Both the position numbers and the translations under genes were made by a program. Below the pieces are notes generated by a model. It worked only from the letters and a program-made list of their open reading frames with translations, was not told the origin of the DNA and searched no databases. A DNA stretch of 64,000 bases from assembly GCA_963824105.1 (NCBI GenBank), contig CAWGNN010000011.1, positions 372,001 to 436,000 on the forward strand, in the 5' to 3' direction. Positions 57,474 to 64,000 of the stretch are shown here, piece after piece. The first letter of the stretch is position 1, and each line of letters opens with the position of its first letter. This DNA comes from CAWDVB01 sp963824105. Its GTDB lineage: Bacteria > Actinomycetota > Actinomycetes > Propionibacteriales > Nocardioidaceae.

Positions 57474-57929
57474 TCAGCTCTCCAATCGTGCGGGGCGCAC
57501 CACCGCGGTGGCTCCCCGAATCTCGACAACCTCGACCCGCGACCCCGCGGGAATCACATCACCCTCGACGGACGGCTGCGCGCTCCACACCTCGCCGCCG
57601 ATCCGGACCCGGCCACCCTCGACCGAGACATCTTCCTCGACATACCCGGGCTTCCCCGGCAGTCCTGCAGTACCGGACCGCACATCGGGGCCGGCGTGGA
57701 GACGACGGACGATCGGCGGGCGGACGAAGGCGAGCAGGCCGACCGCAGCGACCGACACGGCGATGACCTGGACGACCCAGCCTCCGCCCAGAAGATCCAC
57801 GATCACGCCAACGAGTGCGGCGATCGCCAGCATGCCCATCACGAGGTCGATGCTGAAGATCTCTCCCACGGCAAGCAGCACCGCTGCCACAGTCCAGACG
57901 AACCACCCGTTGTCTCCGAGCCAGCCCAT
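57474..57929 (-). CDS. NfeD family membrane protein
   Basis: A 151-residue short NfeD with two or three membrane spans (residues 8-72) and a C-terminal OB domain (GRVRIGGEVWSA). It is the partner of the SPFH protein. TAGGGT, whose TAG is the stop of the upstream ABC gene, lies six bases before the ATG. Confidence 0.9.
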   Translation of the reverse strand: MGWLGDNGWFVWTVAAVLLAVGEIFSIDLVMGMLAIAALVGVIVDLLGGGWVVQVIAVSVAAVGLLAFVRPPIVRRLHAGPDVRSGTAGLPGKPGYVEEDVSVEGGRVRIGGEVWSAQPSVEGDVIPAGSRVEVVEIRGATAVVRPARLES

Positions 57930-57935
57930 GGCTTC

Positions 57936-57941
57936 ACCCTA
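57936..57941 (-). promoter_or_regulatory. -10 box of nfeD that contains the ABC-gene stop codon
   Basis: On the minus strand TAGGGT: the first three bases are the TAG stop of the ABC ATPase gene, and the ATG of nfeD follows after six bases. Confidence 0.6.
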
Positions 57942-58763
57942 GGGCAGCGGGATGCTCGTGTCGCCGGATTTGGCCCGGTGAGTGCGACGGCGAGCCGTCC
58001 ACCTGCCCTCGCGGTACTCGACCTCCAACGGCATCCCGAACGTCGCGGAGAGCGTCTCGGCGTTCAACGCCTCGTGGAGCGGGCCCGCGACGACCACGCG
58101 CGACTGTCTCAACATCAGGGCGTGAGTGAAGCCGTCGGGTATCTCCTCGACGTGATGGGAGACCAGGACCGTAGTGGGCGAGCCCGGGTCGTAGGCGAGT
58201 GTCGCCAGTGTGGACACCAGATCCTCACGGCCCCCAAGGTCCAGTCCCGCGCCGGGCTCGTCCATCACCAGCAGCTCGGGGTTGGCCATCAGGGCTCGCG
58301 CGATCTGCGCCCGCTTGCGCTCTCCCTCGCTCAGCGTGCCGAAGGTGCGGTCGGCGAGATCGGCGATGCCCAGCTCGGTCAGGAGGGCCTCGGCCCGCTC
58401 CAGGTCCTGAGGGTCGTAGTGCTCCCTCCAGCGTCCCACCACGGCGTACGACGCCGAGACCACCACATCGCGGACACTCTCGTGAGGCGGGATGCGCTCG
58501 GCGACCGCGGCGCTGGCCAGCCCGATGCGGGAGCGGAGCTCGAAGACGTCCACCTCACCGAGCGTCTCGCCCAACAGGGTCGCCTTCCCCGCCGTGGGAA
58601 AGATCCGGCCGGACACGACTTGCATCAGCGTCGTCTTGCCGGCGCCGTTCGGACCGAGCACGACCCACCGGTCCTGCTCGCCGACCTCCCAGTCGATGCC
58701 GTCCAGGAGGACGGCCTCACCGCGACGTACAACAACGCCGTTCAGGCGCACAACGGCTGTCAT
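57939..58763 (-). CDS. ABC transporter ATP-binding protein
   Basis: A 274-residue ATPase: Walker A GPNGAGKT near 41, signature LSEGERKRAQIARAL near 147 and Walker B LLVMDEPGAGLDL near 167. It resembles the YlmA/ModF-like stand-alone group; no permease is adjacent, so it may not be part of a transporter. AGGAGGTGGG precedes the ATG. Confidence 0.88.
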   Translation of the reverse strand: MTAVVRLNGVVVRRGEAVLLDGIDWEVGEQDRWVVLGPNGAGKTTLMQVVSGRIFPTAGKATLLGETLGEVDVFELRSRIGLASAAVAERIPPHESVRDVVVSASYAVVGRWREHYDPQDLERAEALLTELGIADLADRTFGTLSEGERKRAQIARALMANPELLVMDEPGAGLDLGGREDLVSTLATLAYDPGSPTTVLVSHHVEEIPDGFTHALMLRQSRVVVAGPLHEALNAETLSATFGMPLEVEYREGRWTARRRTHRAKSGDTSIPLP

Positions 58764-58832
58764 CCCACCTCCTGGTCGTGGCGCTCCTCAACCTACGCCA
58801 CCGCGTCGGCCAACGGTGTCTAGGCTCGTCGC

Positions 58833-59552
58833 GTGCGCCCCATTCCCGCGATCCCGCGGCCCGTCCGACTCTCGGTCTGGGCCAACGCCTGGTCGGTCGG
58901 GCGGGCCAGTCTGGACGAGGCGGTGAGCGGCGCGCGCGGTGATGACCCACCATCCGTCGTTGTCCTGTCGGACGGGGAGAGCGAGCCTCTGATCCTTGCC
59001 TTCCGGCGGCTCTTCCAGGACAACACGGCGCTTGCGGTTCTCCCTGTCCCGGGCTTCCTCCTCGGGCTCGCCGGCCCGGACTCGTTCAACCGTGCGTCGC
59101 TTGACTGTGGGGGTGCGGTGCTGACCGGCGCGGCCGGACTCATCGCCCAGCTCGGCGCCGACCAGGTGGTCTGGCACCTCCACCAGATCACCCCGAGCCA
59201 CCACTACGAGACGCTCCGCGAAGCAAACTTCCGACTGCGTGAGGCTCTCACCGAAGCAGCGGCGACCTTCGAGCAGACCGAGCTGCGCCCGGCGCGTGAG
59301 GCGCTGCTGGACGAGCTGCTCGCGGCCGAACGTCACCCTGAGCTGCCGCTGCCCCCGACCTTCGATGATCAAGACGAACGAATCGTCAGCACGGCACTGC
59401 ACTGCCTCAGGCTCACCAAGGCTTCCCTGACCGACCACGCGGTGGACCAAAGCGCCTCGGCGGCCGCCCTCCGATCAGCAGCGCTCAAGGGTCTGGATCA
59501 GGCAGCGAGACGGGTCGTGGTGGCGGCATCGGCCCACGTCCCCAGGCGGTAA
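58833..59552 (+). CDS. Conserved actinobacterial hypothetical protein
   Basis: A 239-residue protein with no domain I recognise. The first 110 residues are mixed alpha/beta and the rest is helical, with Glu/Ala-rich stretches. TAGGCT (58821-58826) lies six bases before the GTG, so it should be leaderless. It precedes serB by 12 bp, probably in one transcript. Confidence 0.75.
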   Translation: MRPIPAIPRPVRLSVWANAWSVGRASLDEAVSGARGDDPPSVVVLSDGESEPLILAFRRLFQDNTALAVLPVPGFLLGLAGPDSFNRASLDCGGAVLTGAAGLIAQLGADQVVWHLHQITPSHHYETLREANFRLREALTEAAATFEQTELRPAREALLDELLAAERHPELPLPPTFDDQDERIVSTALHCLRLTKASLTDHAVDQSASAAALRSAALKGLDQAARRVVVAASAHVPRR

Positions 59553-59564
59553 CCTCGACGCGCC

Positions 59565-60788
59565 ATGGTGCCTAACCCTGTCGAGTCCCGCACGACGCTG
59601 ATCACGCTCATCGGTCGCGACCGTCCCGGCGTCACAACCCGCGTATTCGCCGTGCTCGATCGCTTCTGCTCCGAGGTCCTAGACGTCGAGCAGGTGGTGA
59701 TCCGGGGGCAGCTGATCCTCGGAGTCCTGGTCACCGAGCCGAACGACTCCAAGGCCCTGAGATCCGCGATGGAGGCCGAGGCGTCCGCGCTGGGCATCTC
59801 TCTCGAGATGGCCGGGGGGACCGGCGACAACCGAGCCCGGCCGCAGGGGCGCAGCCTGGTCACCGTCCTGGGGCGCCCCATGTCCCCGCACGTCATGGGG
59901 TCGCTGTCAGGGCGGATCGCCGACATCGGCGGCAACATCGACCGGATCGTCCGGATGGCCCGCTACCCCGTCACCGCGATCGAGATGCATGTCTCCGGAG
60001 TCGACCCCCGTACGCTGCGCGAGCTCCTGGCCCGGGAAGCGGTCGGCCTGCAGGTCGACGTCGCCGTCCAACCCGACGGGATCATCCGCCACAGCGCCCG
60101 GCTGATCGTGATGGACGTGGACTCGACCCTGGTCCAAGGAGAGGTCATCGAGATGCTGGCGGCCCACGCCGGGCGTGAGGAGCAGGTCCGTCGGGTCACC
60201 GAGGCGGCGATGCGCGGGGACTTGGACTTCGAGCAGTCGCTGCGCGAGCGGGTCGCGCTCCTGGAGGGCCTGGACGCAGCGGCGCTCGACACGGTGTACG
60301 AACAGCTGCAGCTCGCCCCGGGAGCGCGGACCCTGGTCCGGTCGCTCAAGCGTCTCGGCTACCGGTTCGCGATCGTCTCCGGGGGGTTCCGCCAGATCAC
60401 CGACCGGATCGCCGCTGACCTGGGCATCGACTTCTCCAAGGCGAACGACCTCGAGATCGTCGACGGCCGCCTCACCGGACGCGTCCTCGGCGACGTGGTG
60501 GACCGCTCGGGCAAGGCGACTGCCCTGCGGGAGTTCGCGGCAACGGCCGGCATCCCGCTGAGCTCCACGGTCGCCGTGGGCGATGGTGCGAACGACCTGG
60601 AGATGCTGTCGGCCGCCGGCCTGGGCATCGCGTTCAACGCCAAGCCGGTGGTGCGGCAGCAGGCGGACACGTCGGTCAATGTGCCCTACCTGGACACGGT
60701 GCTCTATCTGTTGGGAATCTCCCGCGAGGACGTGGAGGATGCCGACGCGGAGGCGGGATACGTAACCCCTGCTCCCCCGCTGACCTGA
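59565..60788 (+). CDS. serB: Phosphoserine phosphatase SerB
   Basis: A 407-residue enzyme with two ACT domains (about 10-85 and 97-170) and a HAD phosphatase. The nucleophile is Asp184 in DVDST. It makes L-serine, and the ACT domains suggest feedback by serine, as in M. tuberculosis SerB2. A TAACCT box lies nine bases before the ATG. Confidence 0.95.
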   Translation: MVPNPVESRTTLITLIGRDRPGVTTRVFAVLDRFCSEVLDVEQVVIRGQLILGVLVTEPNDSKALRSAMEAEASALGISLEMAGGTGDNRARPQGRSLVTVLGRPMSPHVMGSLSGRIADIGGNIDRIVRMARYPVTAIEMHVSGVDPRTLRELLAREAVGLQVDVAVQPDGIIRHSARLIVMDVDSTLVQGEVIEMLAAHAGREEQVRRVTEAAMRGDLDFEQSLRERVALLEGLDAAALDTVYEQLQLAPGARTLVRSLKRLGYRFAIVSGGFRQITDRIAADLGIDFSKANDLEIVDGRLTGRVLGDVVDRSGKATALREFAATAGIPLSSTVAVGDGANDLEMLSAAGLGIAFNAKPVVRQQADTSVNVPYLDTVLYLLGISREDVEDADAEAGYVTPAPPLT

Positions 60789-60808
60789 CGTCGAGCGACC
60801 TTGGAGGG

Positions 60809-61312
60809 TCAGCTGCGACCGACGTGGGTCGCCAGCAGCCTGCCCTGCCCTCGGCCGACTTGGCCCCACTCACCGTCGAAATCGAAGACGGCCAGCGCGC
60901 TGGTCGGAAATCCTTGCTCCACCGGGTCCCGATCCCCCGTGCCCTCCCCGTCGTCCAGCGAGTGGGCCAACCAGGAGATCGTCGGATTGTGGCCGATCAC
61001 GATGGCTGCCGCGGTCGACTCCGGGACCAGGTGCAGCGTCTCGATGACGTCCTCGGGCCCGGCGCCGTACAGGGCGTCGTGGTAGTCGGCCAGGATGTCG
61101 GCTCCGATGGCGGAGCGGACCGCGTCCCAGGTCTGCCGGGTGCGCACCGCGGTGGAGACCAGTGCCAGGTCGGGGACGAACCCCTGCCGTGCCAGCCATC
61201 GACCCGCATCGGCGGCGTCGGCCCGGCCACGCCTGGACAAGGGCCGAGCGCGGTCGGTGGCAGCTTCCGCGACCGCCTTGGCATGGCGCATCACGACCAG
61301 CCGGACCGCCAT
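60809..61312 (-). CDS. SixA-like histidine phosphatase
   Basis: A 167-residue short histidine phosphatase starting MAVRLVVMRHAKA, with the catalytic histidine in RHA at 10 and the second in IVIGHNPTIS. SixA proteins remove phosphate from histidine on phosphotransfer proteins; the target here is unknown. Its ATG shares one base with the fabI stop. Confidence 0.87.
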   Translation of the reverse strand: MAVRLVVMRHAKAVAEAATDRARPLSRRGRADAADAGRWLARQGFVPDLALVSTAVRTRQTWDAVRSAIGADILADYHDALYGAGPEDVIETLHLVPESTAAAIVIGHNPTISWLAHSLDDGEGTGDRDPVEQGFPTSALAVFDFDGEWGQVGRGQGRLLATHVGRS

Positions 61313-62082
61313 CAAACCCCCATGGCGTGGAACCCGCCGTCGACGTGCACGATCTCGCCCGTGGTCGCCGGGAACAAGTCGCTCAGCAGGGCCACCACCG
61401 CGCGAGCGGTCGGCTCCTGGTCGGAGTTGTCCCAACCAAGTGGAGCCCGGCCGCCCCAGTTCTCCTCGATCAGCTCAAAGCCCGGGATCGACTTCGCGGC
61501 GAGCGTCCGCAACGGCCCGGCCGAGACGAGGTTGACCCGGATCCCCCGCGGTCCGAGGTCGCGGGCCAGGTAGCGCGCCGTCGACTCCAGGCCTGCCTTG
61601 GCCACGCCCATCCAGTCGTAGACCGGCCAGGCGATCGTGGCGTCGAAGGTCAGCCCGACAATGCCGCTGCCCGGCCGCAGCAGCGGAAGGGCAGCCCGCG
61701 ATAGCGAGGCGAGCGAGTATGCCGAGACCTGGAACGACTGGGCCACGTCCTCCCAGGGCCCGTCGAGGAAGTGTCCGCCCATGACCGTCTCATGGTTGCC
61801 GTAGGCGATCGAGTGGACCAGCCCGTCGAGACCGTCCACGTGCTCGCGCACCTGCTCCTCCAACAAGGCCAGGTGGCCTTCGTCGGTCACGTCCACCTCG
61901 AGTACCGGTGGCTCGATGGGAAGCCGCTTCACGATGCGTTTGGTGATGCCGAGCGCCCGCCCGAAGTTGGAGACCAGGACATTGGCGCCCTGTTCCTGGG
62001 CCACCCGCGCCACGGAGAAGCCGATCGAGGTGTCCATGGTGACGCCGGCCACCAGGATGTTCTTGCCGTCGAGAATGCCCAT
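61312..62082 (-). CDS. fabI: Enoyl-ACP reductase (InhA/FabI)
   Basis: A 256-residue short-chain reductase for the last step of the fatty-acid elongation cycle. Tyr155 and Lys162 in YDWMGVAK are the active-site pair, and GVTMDTSIGFSVA is the NADH site. The pairing with fabG matches mabA-inhA of mycobacteria. GGAGGAGAG precedes the ATG. Confidence 0.94.
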   Translation of the reverse strand: MGILDGKNILVAGVTMDTSIGFSVARVAQEQGANVLVSNFGRALGITKRIVKRLPIEPPVLEVDVTDEGHLALLEEQVREHVDGLDGLVHSIAYGNHETVMGGHFLDGPWEDVAQSFQVSAYSLASLSRAALPLLRPGSGIVGLTFDATIAWPVYDWMGVAKAGLESTARYLARDLGPRGIRVNLVSAGPLRTLAAKSIPGFELIEENWGGRAPLGWDNSDQEPTARAVVALLSDLFPATTGEIVHVDGGFHAMGV

Positions 62083-62091
62083 CTCTCCTCC

Positions 62092-62796
62092 TCAGTGCCC
62101 CATCCCAAGTCCACCATCGACCGGGATCAGGGCCCCGGTGATGTACGACGCGTCGTCGGAGGCCAACCAGGTGACCGCGCCGGCGATCTCGTCGACGCTG
62201 GCGTATCTGCCCAACGGGATCTGGCTGCGGTACTGCTCCTTGAGCTCCTCGGCGAGCACCTCGGTCATCTCGGTCTCCACAAATCCCGGCGCGACGATGT
62301 TGGCGGTGATCGACCGGCTGCCAAGCTCTCGGGCGATGGACCGAGCCATCCCGACCAGCCCCGCCTTGCTGGACGCATAGTTGACCTGCCCGGCCGACCC
62401 GAGCATGCCGACGACCGAAGACACCAGCACGATCCGTCCCCGGCGCAGCCGCAGCATGCCCTTGGCGGCCCGACGCACCACGCGGAAGGTTCCGGTCAGG
62501 TTGGTGTCGAGGACGGACTGCCAGTCGTCGTCGGACATCCGGAGCAGCAGCGTGTCGCGAGTGATGCCGGCGTTGGCGACCAGCACCTCCACGGGCCCGT
62601 GGGCCGCCTCGATCTCGTCGAAGGCCCGATCGACCGCGTCCTGGTCGGTGACGTCGCACTGCACGGCAAGCGCCCCTTCGGGGCCCTCACCGGACCGCAC
62701 GGTTACCGCGACCTGGTCGCCCTGCCGGACGAAGGCCTCAGCGATCGCTCGACCGATACCTCGGTTGCCACCGGTCACCAGCACCGAACGTGCCAC
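62092..62796 (-). CDS. fabG: 3-oxoacyl-ACP reductase (FabG/MabA)
   Basis: A 234-residue short-chain dehydrogenase. GGNRGIG (9-15) binds NADPH and the catalytic set is Ser127, Tyr140 and Lys144. It acts one step before FabI. GGGAGGCGGCGC precedes the GTG. Confidence 0.94.
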   Translation of the reverse strand: MARSVLVTGGNRGIGRAIAEAFVRQGDQVAVTVRSGEGPEGALAVQCDVTDQDAVDRAFDEIEAAHGPVEVLVANAGITRDTLLLRMSDDDWQSVLDTNLTGTFRVVRRAAKGMLRLRRGRIVLVSSVVGMLGSAGQVNYASSKAGLVGMARSIARELGSRSITANIVAPGFVETEMTEVLAEELKEQYRSQIPLGRYASVDEIAGAVTWLASDDASYITGALIPVDGGLGMGH

Positions 62797-62861
62797 GCGC
62801 CGCCTCCCTCTTCTCGCCTCCGGGGAACGTACCGGCTACCCACCGGTACGCCGAATCATCC

Positions 62862-63074
62862 TTACTCGTCCTCGAGGCGGAAGCCCACCTTCAGCCCGAC
62901 CTGGAAGTGCTCCACTTCGCCGTCCTTGACCTGGCCCCGCACCTGGGTGACCTCGAACCAGTCGAGGTGACGCAGGGTCTTGGAGGCCCGCTCGATGCCA
63001 TTGCGGATGGCGTGGTCGATGCCCTCGGGAGAGGTGCCGACCAGCTCGGTGACCCGGTAGGTGCGATTGGACAT
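62862..63074 (-). CDS. Dodecin family flavin-binding protein
   Basis: A 70-residue dodecin, starting RTYRVTELVGTSPEGIDHAI and containing the DWFEVTQVRG flavin-stacking strand. Twelve copies make a hollow sphere that stores or buffers flavins. AAGGAG precedes the ATG. Confidence 0.94.
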   Translation of the reverse strand: MSNRTYRVTELVGTSPEGIDHAIRNGIERASKTLRHLDWFEVTQVRGQVKDGEVEHFQVGLKVGFRLEDE

Positions 63075-63181
63075 GGTGTCTCCTTCTCGTCGCGCCGAGC
63101 CTAGTCGCTGTGGGTCCGCGGGCGATCCTTCCGGAGGTGTCGCCCCGCCGCGGGCGTGGCGGCGTTGGTAGGTTGCATCCC

Positions 63182-63745
63182 GTGAGTGCGCGCGTCGATG
63201 TGTTGGTTGAGGGCTACGTGGGAGAGCGCGTCGGGAGCAGCGTGACTCTGCTCCGCGACGCAGACACCACCGTGATCGTGGACCCGGGGATGGTGTCCCG
63301 CCGTGCCGCCATCCTCGATCCTCTCGAGGCGCTCGGGGTGGGAGTCGAAGACGTCACCGACGTCCTCATCAGTCACCACCACCCCGACCACACGATCAAC
63401 ATCGCGCTCTTCCCCAACGCCAGGGTCCACGACTTCGCCTCGACCTATGTCGACGACCTCTGGCTCGACCGGGACGACGGGGACTTCGCGCTGTCGCAGT
63501 CCATCACGTTCAGCCCTACGCCCGGGCACACCGCTGAGGACGCGTCAACGCTCGTGCGCACCGAGTCGGGTCTGGTCGTGCTCACCCACTTGTGGTGGAA
63601 CGCCGAAGGCCCGGCGGACGACCCCTACGCTCCCAGCAGGGACCAGCTCCGCGAGCAGCGTGAGCGCGTCCTCGGCCTCGAACCCCGGTTGATCATTCCT
63701 GGACACGGCGCCCCGTTCACCCCCGGGGACTCCACTCCGCTGTGA
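63182..63745 (+). CDS. MBL-fold metallo-hydrolase
   Basis: A 187-residue metallo-beta-lactamase-fold enzyme. SHHHPDH at 64-70 holds the zinc ligands (His65, His67, Asp69, His70), with GHTAED and PGHG further on. It is short and resembles MBLAC1-like hydrolases; the substrate is unknown. TAGGTT lies seven bases before the GTG. Confidence 0.85.
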   Translation: MSARVDVLVEGYVGERVGSSVTLLRDADTTVIVDPGMVSRRAAILDPLEALGVGVEDVTDVLISHHHPDHTINIALFPNARVHDFASTYVDDLWLDRDDGDFALSQSITFSPTPGHTAEDASTLVRTESGLVVLTHLWWNAEGPADDPYAPSRDQLREQRERVLGLEPRLIIPGHGAPFTPGDSTPL

Positions 63746-63804
63746 GCTCCGCTCGCCCGTGGGCGTCGGGTGAGTCGTCGCGGCCGGCGGCGTACCGTGG
63801 GCAC

Positions 63805-64000
63805 GTGGGCATCCGGCGGAGCATCGACGCGCACCGGATCACGTCTGCCCGGCGTGGCCATTCGATCACCTTGGCCTCTCGCGAACGGCGCTACGCCGTC
63901 ACGATGGCCATTCGGACCGCCTGCTTCATCCTGGCCTACGTCTTCCGGGACTCCTGGCTGGTCTGGGTGCTCCTGGCCGGCGCGATCTTCCTGCCCTACA
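63805..64000 (+). CDS. DUF3099 family membrane protein (3' end cut by window edge)
   Basis: The first 65 residues are visible: a basic N-terminus (RITSARRGHS) and two hydrophobic segments, near 34-47 and 50-65. This gene lies close to fabG-fabI in several actinobacteria. The GTG is six bases after TACCGT. Function unknown. Confidence 0.78.
   Translation, partial: MGIRRSIDAHRITSARRGHSITLASRERRYAVTMAIRTACFILAYVFRDSWLVWVLLAGAIFLPY

Overview
The window is one contiguous piece of a GC-rich actinobacterial chromosome. The evidence is a complete Pup-proteasome locus, the mycothiol gene mshC, PafB/PafC, a MabA/InhA-type fabG-fabI pair, many GTG/TTG starts, and gene orders shared with mycobacteria (helY-tatC-tatA-pafC-pafB-pafA-prcA-prcB-pup-dop, and metH/PAC2-mshC-SCO1664-DUF3090-phosphatase-uppP). 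A member of the Nocardioidaceae or a near relative would fit, but that is an inference. There is no phage, insertion sequence, CRISPR array or rRNA; one tRNA-Leu(GAG) is present. Both ends cut a gene: fxsA on the left and a DUF3099 gene on the right.

Layout. 1-2738: fxsA (partial), a Ppm1-type mannosyltransferase and apolipoprotein N-acyltransferase. 2739-3192: the only gene-free stretch over 300 bp, holding a perfect 21-bp palindrome and a terminator. 3193-10155: a lysine-degradation locus; kamA points right, and kdd-amidohydrolase-kamD-kamE-kal point left as a tightly coupled operon. 10174-18958: an exonuclease, a lipoprotein, an alpha/beta-hydrolase-OsmC fusion, an Lrp regulator, helY, a lipid kinase and tatCA. 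19041-29607: pafC, pafB, an FKBP lipoprotein, pafA, prcA, prcB, pup, dop, a FliA/WhiG-type sigma factor and arc. 29715-41064: trmI, an M50 protease, a RecB/Cas4-like nuclease, a HAD phosphatase, metH, a PAC2 protein, a beta-propeller lipoprotein with a divergent MarR regulator, and mshC. 41087-50012: SCO1664, DUF3090, a phosphatase, uppP, an aldo/keto reductase, a peptidase, tRNA-Leu, a fibronectin-III membrane protein, DedA and a CAP-domain protein. 50049-60788: guaB1, galK, def, a SpoU methyltransferase, YbhB, a hydrolase, a TSUP transporter, SPFH-NfeD, an ABC ATPase, a hypothetical protein and serB. 60809-64000: a SixA-like phosphatase, fabI, fabG, dodecin, an MBL hydrolase and the DUF3099 gene.

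How the genes fit together. KamA, KamDE, Kdd and Kal would carry lysine through beta-lysine, 3,5-diaminohexanoate and 3-keto-5-aminohexanoate, and then take 3-aminobutyryl-CoA to crotonyl-CoA. The cleavage enzyme Kce, which joins the two halves, is not in the window, and an amidohydrolase of unknown role sits in the operon. Pup already ends in Gly-Gly-Glu, so PafA can use it directly and Dop is needed only for removing Pup. ARC keeps the C-terminal GQYL that docks on the 20S core.

A feature that runs through the window is promoter layout: at least 16 genes have a TANNNT -10 box exactly six bases before the start codon, which predicts leaderless mRNAs. In three cases the TAG stop codon of the upstream gene is itself the first half of that -10 box. 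The most unusual items are the lysine operon with its amidohydrolase and a KamA with an altered PLP-lysine loop, the sigma factor inside the proteasome locus with sequence motifs it may share with arc, and the stop-codon/promoter overlaps.
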